From: Apus apus
Taxonomy: Eukaryota; Chordata; Aves; Apodiformes; Apodidae
NCBI RefSeq assembly: GCF_020740795.1
Contig: NC_067282.1
Span: 57,295,290 to 57,359,289, forward strand
Reading direction: 5' to 3'
Length of the DNA: 64,000 nucleotides
Shown here: positions 1 through 11,101 of the stretch, one piece after another
Position numbering within the stretch: the first letter of the stretch is position 1
How the letters are laid out: each line of letters opens with the position of its first letter
Notes under the pieces: model-generated
Databases searched by the model: none
What the model was told of the DNA's origin: nothing
What the model saw: only the letters and a program-made list of their open reading frames with translations
Made by a program: the position numbers and the translations under genes

Positions 1-953
1 TTATTTCTGGAGATGAAGGCAAGATTGCTCATTCCTTTAATACTGCTATAGTTGTCTTTTTTGCTGTGCTAATCTTTAAATCATTATTCCCTTATGGCAC
101 TGTATGTGGAACATGAAATTCATAACTTAATATGCTTCCATATCCTTTTTTTTTGCCTTTGTACTCAGAAAAAAAATAAAAGTAATGCTTTTTATGCTTT
201 CATACTTAATTTTGTTGTAGATTTACATTAGCAGAATTTTGTAGAGGGTTTCTCTGCTTCCAGGGTTGAAATTTGCTGTTCCCCTGAATGAAAATGACAT
301 TGGATTCCTTCATGTGTTTGCAGAAAACAAGAGGGGGTTGTTAAATATGAACACACACAGTTTCCACTCTTATTTATTAACTTTAAGACATGAGTGCATG
401 ACCTGCTTTACATGGTAATGGAGTTAATTAAGAATTTGCTTATTAAATGTAAATCATTTGTTCCCATTAGGTGTTTGTAATTTCTTTTCATTTGTGCAGT
501 CTCTACAGCATTGTAAACAAGTGAAAAGGATGGAGGGGGGGGAAATAAGCTTTTAAGATAATGATATCCTACTTTTTGTATAGTGTAATTCTGCTCAAAG
601 AATGTTACAAATAAACAAATATTTAGTTGCAAGGAGTGCACATCATAGCTGAGGAGCTGCATAAATAAAATTTTAACCCACTTTTCCAATAATGGAAATA
701 ATGAAATTGTTCTGGGCAAGCCAATTCTTTAGGAGAAAGCTGTAGAATAAGGAGCCATGTGACCACAGCCCCTGCACTGCTGTAGTCCAATAGTCTGGCA
801 GACCTAGAAACATTTTGCACTAGCACAGATCGTCTTGTGTGGTGAGGATGTGCTCGGGAGCAAGTAGGTCATATTTAGAGCACCTTTACCTTTTTGGAGG
901 AAGATGTTTGATCTCAACCATTTCTTGTTTGGTCTTAACCATCTCAGTCTGTC
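1..953. other. Unique AT-rich noncoding sequence
   Basis: I see no gene, recognisable repeat or RNA here. Short open frames on the minus strand (about 100 and 67 codons, 408-826) have no recognisable motif and fit chance in AT-rich DNA. A short poly-G run lies near 533-541. Intergenic or intronic filler is the simplest reading. Confidence 0.6.
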
Positions 954-1346
954 GTATGAGTAAAAGCTAAGAGACCGGGGGCTGTTTAGTCTTGAGAGAA
1001 GACTAAGAGGGGACCTTATTAATATTTATAAATATCTGAAGGGTGGATGTCAAGAATAGGCCAATCTCCTTTCAGTGGTGCCTTGTAATAGGACAAGGGG
1101 AAATGACACCAAGCTACAACACATGAAGTTCCACCTCAACGTGAGGAAAAACTTCTTTACTGTGAGGGTTACAGAGCACTGGAACCGGCTGCCCAGAAAG
1201 GTTGTGGAGTCTCCTTCTCTGGAGACTCTGGATGTGTTTCTGAGTGACGTGTCCTAGATTCTGTGGTGGTCCTGCTCTGGAAGGGGGGTTGAACTCATTG
1301 ATCTCCAGAGGTCCCTTCCAGCCCCTATGATTCTGATTCTATGATT
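954..1346 (+). mobile_element. CR1 LINE, 5'-truncated 3' end
   Basis: This is the last roughly 390 bp of a CR1 non-LTR retrotransposon. It begins inside the end of ORF2 (a degraded form of the [22 protein letters not shown] region) and runs through the conserved C-terminal stretch containing [15 protein letters not shown]. It passes the short 3' UTR ('gaggtcccttccagcccc') and ends in the family's tandem tail (atgattctgattctatgat, about 1327-1346). CR1 elements prime at their 3' end, so 5' truncation is normal for the family. The 3' end closely resembles the copies at 6.1 and 19.7 kb, which suggests the same subfamily. Not functional. Confidence 0.93.
1075..1257 (+). pseudogene. CR1 ORF2 C-terminal remnant
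   Basis: An open stretch of about 60 codons matches the extreme C-terminus of CR1 ORF2, downstream of the reverse transcriptase domain. The recognisable segment is [26 protein letters not shown], followed by a diverged LDVFLSDV and a stop, equivalent to LDAFLCDVL in the copies at 6.2 and 19.7 kb. Compared with those copies, a few residues of the [10 protein letters not shown] segment are missing. There are no catalytic residues and no upstream frame. It is a passive relic of the inserted LINE and not a host gene. Confidence 0.85.
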
Positions 1347-4300
1347 TAGAGTACTGCCATTGCTTCATTGGTGACAGCTGTCTGGCTGCTTGGTTGGCAG
1401 TATGCATCAACGTAAGATGGAAGTGAAGAACACCATTTCTAGCTGAAGATATGGGAAGCTGGGATATTATTCTCTGGCCAAACTGGTGTGGAAGCTGCCC
1501 TGCTGCTGAACTTTGGGGATTGCAGTACAGTGGAGGCCAGCTTTTTTTTTTTTCTTTTCTTTTTTTTTGAGGATGCTCTGGGAGAGTCACCAGTGCTCAG
1601 GAAATCAGTTTGAAAGCATTGTCTCTAGTCTTACTGTGGGACACGCTGGTGGTCTATACTGTGCCATTCTGAATCTGAAAGATGACTGCTACTATTGCCT
1701 TGTCTTTCCTTTGGCACAGAATTTAAATTAAATTATGCATTTATTTGCTTTTATGCTCTGTTTATGTCCAGTATGTGCTATTTTCCAAGTTGTAACATGG
1801 CTGGGTACTACCTGATGTATGAAATTTAAGAAGAGCCTACTGTGGTTTGCTATCTGTACATTTCTTTTAGGTAGAAGCACTTTTTGAGTATTTTTTTTTT
1901 CCCCATTAGTATATTTTCACTGTGCATTTCGAACAGTGATGAACAATAGCTCTGATTACTGCACACAGGCTGTGTCCCTTCAGAATGTATTATCTCAACA
2001 GGGACTCTGAGTGAAAAGAAAGCTGTTTCCTTGTTTTCTAGCAATAAGTCAATGGACTCTTAAGAGGACAAGCTTTGCCACAGATGCAATTCTTAGGCTA
2101 TGAGCAAGCAGAAGATAAAAGAGATCAAAAGCTTCAAATTCTGGTGAGGGGGAAAAAGCTCCTGTTAGCAAGGGGCCAAAAGCTATAGCAACACAACTAT
2201 TCTCTAAGAAGTGAAAACTTAAAAGGAACTTTAAAAATGTGTATCAAACAAAATCTAGTGTATGCTTTCCATGGACAAAGGAGCATATGCAGGCTCACCA
2301 CTTTCTATCTCTCAGTGAAAGGTAAACAAAAGTCTTGTTTGATTGGTGTCTTTTGTATTCGCCTAGTTACTTAGAAGACAGTGGGGGAAGGAGTAGCTTA
2401 GAAGCTGGAAGGACTGTGCTCAGCAAAATGCTTATATTGTTTAGGCATCTGAGCTTGAACTGCTGGGGTGAATTAGTGTATAAAATACAGCTTTGCAACA
2501 ACTGATGTTTTATTAGAGAATTGTATTTCATTTGATTACAGTTCTGTTTTTAAGGATTCACAACTTTAGCTGACCTAAACAGCAACTGAAGCTGAGGGAG
2601 ACCACTAAATTATCCCTGATACTAAAGCAGTATTCAGGCTGTCGTTTGAAGTATCTCATATTTCTTTCTTGCTGTACATAAAAGCATTTATTGCAGAGGA
2701 CTTTGAGGTTTGTTACATTAACAAACACATTAAGTACTGAAGATGAACTCTTATCTTCCTAAAAATGTAAAAGTAATTATGTAATTCATTTACATTTAGA
2801 TATGCAATCATATATAATTTGTGAGTCCTTATAGTCTTCTGTGCCATTTGTACAAAAGCAGGTGGTTGTTACATACACCCAGGAGATGCAGCTCTCATCA
2901 GTGGAATAGATACTGGAATTCAGAGATACCACTTCTCACACCATTCTTGTAGGCAGCATTAGGAATAAAATCTTTTAGTGCAACGATGGCACAGAAGAAT
3001 TATATGATTGTGACATTTTGTTCTCCCAAATTTTAGTTACAGTCTTGTCTTCTTGGTGAGCAGTATTGTCAGGTAATTTTCCATTCTGTACAAGGAAACT
3101 GCTGTGTCTCTGAGGTCCTAAATTTGGAGGGAGAATTCTCAATAAATTGCCTTTTCCCATTGAGGGAAAATTGCAGAGTTTAGGAAATGACAGTTAATTG
3201 TGGAAAGAGATTTTGTCTCCAACATAGATATATATATAAAGAGAAATTTACCAGAGGTTTCACAAGAACTTCTGCATGTTGTACACAGAGTGGCCATAAA
3301 ATACTGATTAGGACTCTATACCCATTATGCCTTTTTTTTTTTTTAATCTTTTCTCTGTTTGAACTGCATTAGGTGATGCTACAATTTTTGCAACCATTTC
3401 CTCTTCCTTACATAAAATATATTTTATAGCTCTGTATCTTCTGAGACACTTGTAATACACCAAGCATACCAAGAGTCTGAGTAGAATTTGGCAAGTAAAT
3501 GTAAGATTTTTTTTTTTTTTCCTCTCTCAGAATATACGTGTTCACCTACACCAGATTGCATTATTGTATGAGACCGAGTATTTCTTTCTCAGATCACAAC
3601 ATATTTAGTTGGTCAGAAGTTCAGCATTAATAGAATGATAGAATGACAAATCCCTAAATGTTTTTTTATTAGATTTTTTTTTTTTTAATTTTATTCCACT
3701 CAAATAGCACTGGACAAATTAGGCTGCTGCTTGAGGTCCTTTTTTGTTACTTCAGATTTGGCATGCTTCATGTTGTACTACCATAGTTGCAAACTGTTCA
3801 TTAAACCTTCATAAACATAGCCAGACCTTTTATAAGTCCCATCAAAGACTCTCACATCACCAGAAAGGAAAGTGATCTTTTTTTTTCCAGTTCTGATATC
3901 CGTGTGCCTTCTACAGTAGTACTCCTGTAATAAAAATAAAAATGCAATAGTTTGGTTAAGTAATACAGAACACATAACAACTTTCCTGGTTTATCCGTCT
4001 GTTTAGCCTTATTGATCTAATTACGGATTAATTATCCACATGGGTGCACTGGTCTTCTATACAGCATATAAATCCATTTAAATCTGCATTCCTCTAAAAC
4101 CTTTGCAGAAAAAAAATGCTCATGAGTCAAATGTCTCACTGGCATTCATGGTCCAGAAATTCTTAAGTTCATTAATTACCTTGGCTGAGCATCCCATGTG
4201 GAGCAGTTTCATTCTGGTGATCAGCAAACAGTGCCCTTTATTAATCCTGCTTTAGCCAAATTAACTGACTTGGGAATTTGGGCCTTAGACTTTCCAATCT

Positions 4301-6087
4301 ATATTTTAGGCTTCAGAGTGTACAATATGCAAGACTGAGAGGATGGACTTGCGGTGTCCTTCACTAGGTTTCATATTACTTTTAACATCATCTGGATAAA
4401 TATAGACTGGAACCTTCTTACCTAGCAGTACAGGAGGTCTGCTCTATTTTAAGTTGCCTAATACTTGTTTCAATCTCTTGTATTTTGGGCTGTCTCCACC
4501 TATTAATAAACATTTTGGTCACTTTTCTCTATGTCATGTCCTTTTCACATGTCTCACGAAAAGATCTTAATAGTAACATTATGAGGCTTGGTTATTCTTT
4601 TTAATTTTAGTCCATTTTCTTTTGCTTTAATAGGAGAAATATATTCTATGGCTTTAATCAAGATTTAAGATGGTTTTACGTAATACACAACATTCAGCAG
4701 TAATTCCTTTTATGTCTCTTCAGTACCTTCTAGCTTCTTACCTACCTTCAGTGCCTTGTTGTCCATTATTGAATTGTCTTTGAATCAGAAAATATTCCTT
4801 CTCATGTCATTTTTAGTCAGGTTCTTCAAATTTGGCTGGGAGAAAAGCTACTGTATTAAAATTGCCATTTTGAAATAATGTTTTCTGTATTAATTTCTTT
4901 CTTTTTGATGGCAAAAAGAATTTACTGAAATTCTTACATACTTTTTCATTTCTGTTTTGCTTTTCTGTGGGGTCACTGGAAGAAGCTGTCCTCTAGTAGC
5001 ATTACATATGGTTTTGGGCTATGGTACGGGAGAGGATTAGTTGGAGCATCCCAAAACAGAGCCAGGGACTGAAGGAACAGTTAAGCAACACAGATGATCA
5101 GGTCTAATGCCTGGACTTTCTCCCTAGCTCACCTTTATTTCTCACTATACTTTCACCAGAAATACAAAAACCCCAACTTTTCTGCTCTCTTCACCATGGC
5201 TGTAGCACTAGTGTTTTGTCTGTGGAGTTATAAAATTGCATATGATTATCCTTGGCTTCTGTACACTTTCCTGCTGGGCTGCTCTACCTCCTAGATTAAT
5301 TTGATTTTAACTTAACTGTTGTGGGGACACAGGCTACAGCTGTCCTCTGTTTCCTCCAGTATTTCAGTATTGCAGATGTTCTTTTCATGCTTTTTGTTCA
5401 AGTCTTGAATTCACTACTGTTTTCATCAGCTGTGTAGTTTGTTAGCCTATTATATGTCTTATCTTCAATGTCCAAAGGCATTGTTTAACTTTTAGTACAG
5501 TTCCTGGGTTTTTACAATGCTGCTGTTTGTATTTTCCAGGCTGGAGAGTTTTGTATCTGTTGCTTAAATCATGTAATGACTTATACATGCCTTTTATACA
5601 GTGGCGATTCTTGCAGTTTCAGCGGGGACAGTCACAGGGTACTAACTTATGGAGTGACAAAATATTGGTAGAAATTTATCAGTAAGCAGCATTTTTTATA
5701 ATGAGCTGTTGCTTCAAATACTAGAGGTGCTTCTACTGTGTTTTTATTTCTTTATCTGCAGTTATATGTTTTTAGTCCAATACATGAGTACTCCCCTGAG
5801 TGGCTAATGTTTTTGAAACACTGCAGTGGGGTTGCGGTGAGATAGATGTGTGTTAAGCCTAACCAGATGAAGAAGACTGTAGTTGTCCCACTAATTTCAG
5901 GAGGGCCATGACCAAACCCCTGAATGTTAGTGGCTCAGTGAAATGATGCTGCATACCCCTGCCCTTTGCCATTTATCAGCTGCACATTCTCTAAAGTACT
6001 TACAGTCCAGTGAACTGGGTCAGTACCCAGGGTGTGGGTAAGTGGCCGATGTAATTGTTGCCAAGAAAACTGGAAGTCCCAATCTTA
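1347..6087. other. Unique noncoding sequence with T-rich tracts
   Basis: No supported gene in 4.7 kb. Poly-T or T-rich runs occur near 1543-1568, 1891-1901, 3330-3344, 3508-3521 and 3674-3686. One weak candidate exon on the minus strand (3778-3924) is listed separately. The other short open frames look like chance. Confidence 0.55.
3778..3924 (-). other. Candidate terminal exon (weak)
   Basis: On the minus strand a good splice acceptor (pyrimidine-rich tract, then ttacag at 3930-3925) is followed by 48 open codons. These begin EYYCRRHTDIRTGKKK, include ITFLSGDVRVFDGTY, and stop at TAG (3780-3778). About 85 bases further on lies an AATAAA hexamer (3695-3690), then a 13-base A run on the same strand (3686-3674). 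That layout of acceptor, frame, stop and poly(A) signal is what a last exon looks like. I do not recognise the protein. The GDV.V..G.Y...GYVYEG spacing is loosely reminiscent of MORN repeats, which is inference only. There is no convincing partner exon: an upstream donor-like site near 4421 would join in a different frame. Chance is a serious alternative. Confidence 0.18.
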
Positions 6088-7134
6088 TCATAGAATCATA
6101 GAATCATAGGGGTTGGAAGGGACCTCGAAAGATCATCTAGTCCAAACCCCCCGCCAGAGCAGGGTCACCTAGAGTACATCACACAGGAAGGCGTCCAGGC
6201 GGGTTTTGAATGTCTCCAGAGAAGGAGACTCCACAACCTCTCTGGGCAGCCTGTTCCAGTGCTCTGTCACTCTCACAGTAAAAAAATTTTTTCTGATATT
6301 CACCTTAAACCTCCTATGCTCCAATTTGTATCCATTACTCCTTGTCCTATCACTGGTCATCACTGAAAAAAGCTTAACTCCATCTTCTTGACACTCACCC
6401 TTTACGTATTTGTAAACATTGATGAGGTCACCCCTCAGTCTCCTTTTCTCCAAACTAAAGAGACCCAGCTCCCTCAGCCTTTCCTCATAAGGGAGATGTT
6501 CCACTCCCTTAATCATCTTTGTGGCTCTGTGCTGGACTCTTTCAAGCAGTTCCCTGTCCTTCTTGAACTGAGGGGCCCAGAACTGGACACAATACTCCAG
6601 ATGCGGCCTCACCAATGCAGAATAGAGGGGGAGGAGAACCTCTCTTGACCTACTAACCACACCCTTTCTAATACACCCCAGGATGCCATTGGCCTTCTTA
6701 GCCACAAGGGCACATTGCTGGCTCATGGTCATCCTCCTGTCTACCATGACCCCCAGGTCCCTTTCACCTACACTGCTCTCCAGCAGGTCAGCCCCCAACC
6801 TGTACTGGTGCATGACATTTTTCTTCCCCAAATGCAAAACTCTACACTTGCTCTTGTTAAACTTCATCAGGTTTTTCCCCGCCCAAGTCTCCAGCCTGTC
6901 TAAGTCTCTCTGAATGGCAGCACAGCCTTCTGGTGTGTCAGCCACTCCTCCCAGCTTGGTGTCATCAGCAAACTTGCTGAGGGTACATTCTGTACCCTCA
7001 TCCAGGTCGTCGATGAAGATGTTGAACAACACCGGTCCCAGTACTGACCCCTGAGGGACTCCACTAGTCACAGGCCTCCAACTAGATTCTTCCCCATTGA
7101 CTACAACTCTCTGACTTCTTCCTTTCAACCAGTT
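6088..7134 (-). mobile_element. CR1 LINE, 5'-truncated, ~1.05 kb
   Basis: On the plus strand it opens with the inverted CR1 tail (three tcatagaa-type units from 6088), then 'ggggttggaagggacc', the 3' UTR, and the reverse complement of ORF2 from the C-terminus back to the [13 protein letters not shown] segment of the reverse transcriptase. Homology stops abruptly at about 7134, while the related copy at 19.7-21.3 kb continues, so this is the 5' truncation point. Near-perfect agreement with the 19.7-kb copy over the 3' 250 bp places the two in one subfamily. No target-site duplication is visible, as is usual for CR1. Confidence 0.95.
6169..7128 (-). pseudogene. CR1 ORF2 reverse transcriptase, C-terminal half
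   Basis: An uninterrupted frame of about 319 codons encodes the distal half of a CR1 reverse transcriptase plus its C-terminal domain. Visible in order: [11 protein letters not shown]; the RT block [19 protein letters not shown] (about residues 23-41); the catalytic box FADDTK (53-58; both aspartates present, codons at 6961-6966); the [13 protein letters not shown] region; [22 protein letters not shown]; and [15 protein letters not shown] near the end, closing with LDAFLCDVL and a stop. The endonuclease, the RT fingers and the first catalytic Asp motif (YLDFSKAFD) are absent because of 5' truncation. The first codon is an in-frame TTG inside the element, so there is no true start. The lack of frameshifts over 960 bp suggests a fairly young insertion, but it cannot be active. 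Confidence 0.9.
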
Positions 7135-10100
7135 CTTTTCTCCTTACTCTTTTGTACTCCAGTGCCAATTCTAGCCATATGGTTCCACCCTTTCCCTTGT
7201 GTCAGCTTTTGCAGTAAGACAATTCATCTTACTAGTCTGGCAGGAAGATAGTCAGGTTTTCTTCTGCATTTCTCTGCCAGATTAGTAAAATGCATTAGCT
7301 TGCCAAGGGATCTGATGACAGCTTTCTTTCCATACTGACAACTGTCTGAGAAAAGAGCTCTGCAGACAAACTGTACACCATCTCTGAAGCAAGCTTCCCC
7401 ACAATCCGACTTATTCCCAAGAGCTCATAAGCTGAATTTTGGGGAACACATGCTGGATATAAGTAGAGGCCAGACATTGGTCTGCAAGATCCTTGGTTTG
7501 AGTCTGGAGTTTCCCACTGAAATTTCCCTTGTGGAGTGAAATCACTTACTTTGGGCAGTTGGACAGTCAGAAAAAGATGTCTCATTCATCTTGATTTGAA
7601 GTTCAGCCTCCAGAGATAGCTGTTATATCTTTTGTTGGTGCAGTTCTGTGCTGCTTAAAGCCAAGGACTGTAGGTGCTACAACACAATTAATTTAGGCAA
7701 TAACTTTGGAGGGTCTTCACAGAAGAGAATTACTACAGTGTTGCCTGTCTTTCCTGCAATCTGGTGTAGTGCAAAGAAAGTAAGGCTGACTCTAGGTGAG
7801 CCTAATTTTAGAGTTGGTTGGAGGAAGAGACTGTTCTGTCTACTGCTACAGGATAATTCCAAGATGATTAAGGACATTGTCGATACAGTTTGGGGGCTGG
7901 CAATGAATGCCTGTTCTTCAACAATGACAAGTAATATATTTGCTTCAGAAAAAAAACCAAACAATAACAAAACACAATAGGATTTTTTAAAAAAATTATT
8001 ATTTTGAAGGAGATAACATATTTCATTTTATATTTGTCTTCTAATAGACACTCATAGAGAACTGGCATTCTCCATGAGGGACTCCGTTTTTTGTTCCACA
8101 CGTATACTCCTATCCCTTATTCTCTCCAGAGTGAAGAGCTGTGTCTGCATGCTGCTGTGATCTATTGGTACTTATCTAGTGGAGGGTCCTACTAGGTATA
8201 GGGCTTCTGTGTCCTTAGGCATACGCATGAGAAATGATTATAGAAGGCGCACTGTGTAGGACCATCCTCTTCATGTGGTCTTCAGTCAAGCTGAATTTGA
8301 AAATGGGAGGAAACTGAGCCTCTAGGGTGTCTGTTGCTTCCAAGTCCTGCGTTGGCACATGAACAAATATACTTCATGAATTAAGAGCCCAGACCAAGGC
8401 CAGTTTCTTCCTTTTGTTGAGAAGTGCTGGTAGGTACTGATATGAGCCAGATGGGGAATTTTCTGTAGGTCATGGGCATGCCAAGTTGCTGGCACACAGA
8501 TGATGGTGTGGGGATGAGACCAGCCTAGGAGGATTTTACTGGGTGAGGAAAAGTTCTGTCCCTCAGGGTATATCTACCTATACTCTGCCTATGGTCTGAA
8601 GATGCTCCAAGGGCCTGAAGTAGAAATATTCTAGTTCCTGGTAGTGCTGTAACTGAGACCTTGTTCAGGAATAAATCTACCATGGAAATGGCCAAAGGGA
8701 ACAAAAAGTGCATTCCCGAAACAGAAATTTTCTGGCTTTGAAGGAAGGTGTTTCTTACAAGTTTTCATAGGAGACATCTCCACAGGCAGGGTGGACTGAG
8801 TGGAGGCTGTCCAATTGAGAGGTTTCAGACAACCATATTCCAGAGTTGAAAACTGTTTCACCTGGATGGTCACCAAACTGACAGTCTAAATCTGATTTCT
8901 GGGAAATGAGACTTTCAACAGAAACACTTACTTTGCCTTTTGTGAGAGGACGAGACTTTCCTAAATGCTGAAAGTAGTCTGGTTTCCTAGTCTTGGTAGA
9001 ATCAAATCTCTTTAGAATAAAACTAACAGTGTTTTCATTTGAGGATGATGTAATGAGTACCATGAAACTTCAACAAACATCTTGCCACACATCTTACTTG
9101 TAATCCAAAAAGATCACTGTTTTTCATTGAAATGATATTGCCATTTTTCTAATTTTAGGTGACATCAGCTTTTGGAACAGAACTAATTTATCCAGAAAAA
9201 AAAATGTTTTAATTGTTTTACAGAAATACAGGCTTTATATTTTCTTTTGTTAATTTATCAGCAAAGCTCCCATTGTTTTTTTTTACTGATGATAAATTAC
9301 TTTTTTATGGAGTGCCGAGTCATAGTAATTTCCTTGTTCCAATTTCATTAACTTCCTGGTAGTATTGTCTAGAGCAACCAGATGCTGATGTGTAATCCAA
9401 CTGTTTCCCTAGTGTGTGGGAAGCAGTAAACTTTTTGTTTATCTTGTAAACAGTTATAGCTATATATCTTTGGCCCTTTCTTTCCCATGGCAAGATGAAG
9501 TTTGGCAGAAACTGTATTCTTATTGGCATCATGTAGTGCCTAAAAACAGAGACAAAAACATTCTAGATCTATGTCATTAGTCTGGCTCACAGAAGTTGAT
9601 GGGCTTTGTTTTGGTTTTAAATCTGGCTGAGTTATGTTCTTTTTGTGTATAATCTATTAATGAACAGTCTCTGAGAAGCCGAGACTTTACAGTTGATCAT
9701 AAAATTAATGGTATTTTTCTAGTACCTTACAAAAAATCATCTACAGAAGGGGAATATTGGCATTTAAAACTGATGGAAAAATGTTAATCAAGATATAGAA
9801 CAGAGACTTTTTTTTTTTTAATTCTCACAAATATCTAGCAATTGTGAAGTCAAAAATAACAAGTTCATAAATTTAAGTGACTGCAGTAAGAAATAATTAA
9901 ACATTTTGCATTTACTGCAAATATTTACTGTTAAAAGAAGTGATTTTGCTAAGTATCAACCTGTGTTTGGGTACATGTATGCATTTTATATCAAATCTAT
10001 CAAGAACTGTTTCAGATTAACACTTGGTTTTGAACATTCTTTAAAAAAAGTTTCAGGAGGGTTTTTTCTCAGTCTTGAAAGAGTTTGAAGTCTTCAATTA

Positions 10101-11014
10101 CTGTTTTAATGGTGTAGCCAGTAATACCAGGGCCATAATCAATGAACTATGCATCATTTTCATAAGTCACTTAAATGTTTTGGGATGAAATATCTTTGTT
10201 TTCCTTAAAATTAGTTCAAAATACATCAACATCTGACATTCTGTCCAAGTCATTCTGTCAAAGCTGGATATTTTTAGCAACAGCAAATATGAGTAAGTAT
10301 GAGCAACTATTGCAACAAGATGTGTTTTCATTTTCAAAGTGCTGAAATGGATACTTGAAAGGGGAAAAAAATAATACATCATTTCTGGTTTAGAATTTAT
10401 TTGCTTTATGAACTTTGAGACAGATTTTATGAAAGACCAAGCTGATAACAGTTTGATAGTGCCACTTTCACTGAGGTATCCTTAGTTGAGCATATTTGAA
10501 CTGAGTTATAATTGGAAGTTGTGGGGTTTTTTTTAATTTTTAGACCTGCTAATAATGATTTTTGGAATTTGGATCAGAACAATTTGAATTTGAATTCCTG
10601 AACTGTATTTGCAGGACTGGCATCATCTTACTCTGTAGTTGTGGAGTGCCCCTTTGATTATTTTAACTGGCTTGGAAATAGGCACTCTAATCTTTGCTTA
10701 CATGACCAGATTGAGTTTGGCATTCAGGCTGATTTTTAAAGACTGCGGCACATTTATAGTGTTTCTTTTAGATGCAGCAAGATTGTGAAGTTGGCTGCGA
10801 CTATATATAACTATATATGCAGTATAACCATTTGCAAATCTAGATCAGTACTGAGGCATATATAAATCAGGCACTGAAACATTTCCATTTTGGGTGCCCA
10901 TGTGGTAGGCCAGAATTGGACACCTAGAATTTCTGCACAATGTGCAGGGAGATTCAAGTGCCTTAGAAAGATAACTGTTCTTATGCAGTAAGGTTTCCAT
11001 TTCTGGCAACTATT
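7135..11014. other. Unique noncoding sequence
   Basis: No gene supported. The short frames on both strands around 7.3-9.5 kb (60-110 codons) overlap each other on opposite strands and show no known motif. A pyrimidine-rich acceptor-like site at 9158 is followed by only 17 codons before a stop. T-rich runs lie near 9810. Confidence 0.55.
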
Positions 11015-11101
11015 AAATGGGAGTGGGAAGGAAGAGAAAGAATGGTCATCTGCATGAAATGGGAGTGGGAAGGAAGAGAAAGAATGGTCATCTGCATGAA
11101 A
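11015..11101. repeat. Perfect 42-bp tandem duplication
   Basis: The units 11015-11056 and 11057-11098 are identical, and the first three bases of a third copy follow. The unit contains gggagtgggaaggaagagaa followed by agaatggtcatctgcatga. It lies in otherwise unique sequence. No mismatch separates the copies, so the duplication is recent or kept homogeneous. On the minus strand it gives a 14-residue repeat in a chance open frame. It may be a polymorphic minisatellite seed. Confidence 0.9.

Noticed and set aside
3630..3650. 'tagaatgatagaatgac', resembling CR1 tail octamers
   Set aside because: No adjoining 'ggttggaagggacc' segment on either side; too short.
4400..4850. Minus-strand stretch with intermittent lysine-rich open segments and donor-like sites near 4421 and 4735
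   Set aside because: Stops occur at about the density expected for AT-rich DNA, and no frame persists or matches a known family.
6206..6913. Several plus-strand open frames of 60-86 codons inside the CR1 at 6.1-7.1 kb
   Set aside because: They are antisense shadows of the minus-strand CR1 ORF2. The same applies to the plus-strand frames at 19998-21192.
9159..9210. Acceptor-like site followed by 17 codons and a stop
   Set aside because: Frame too short, no poly(A) signal pairing and no upstream exon.
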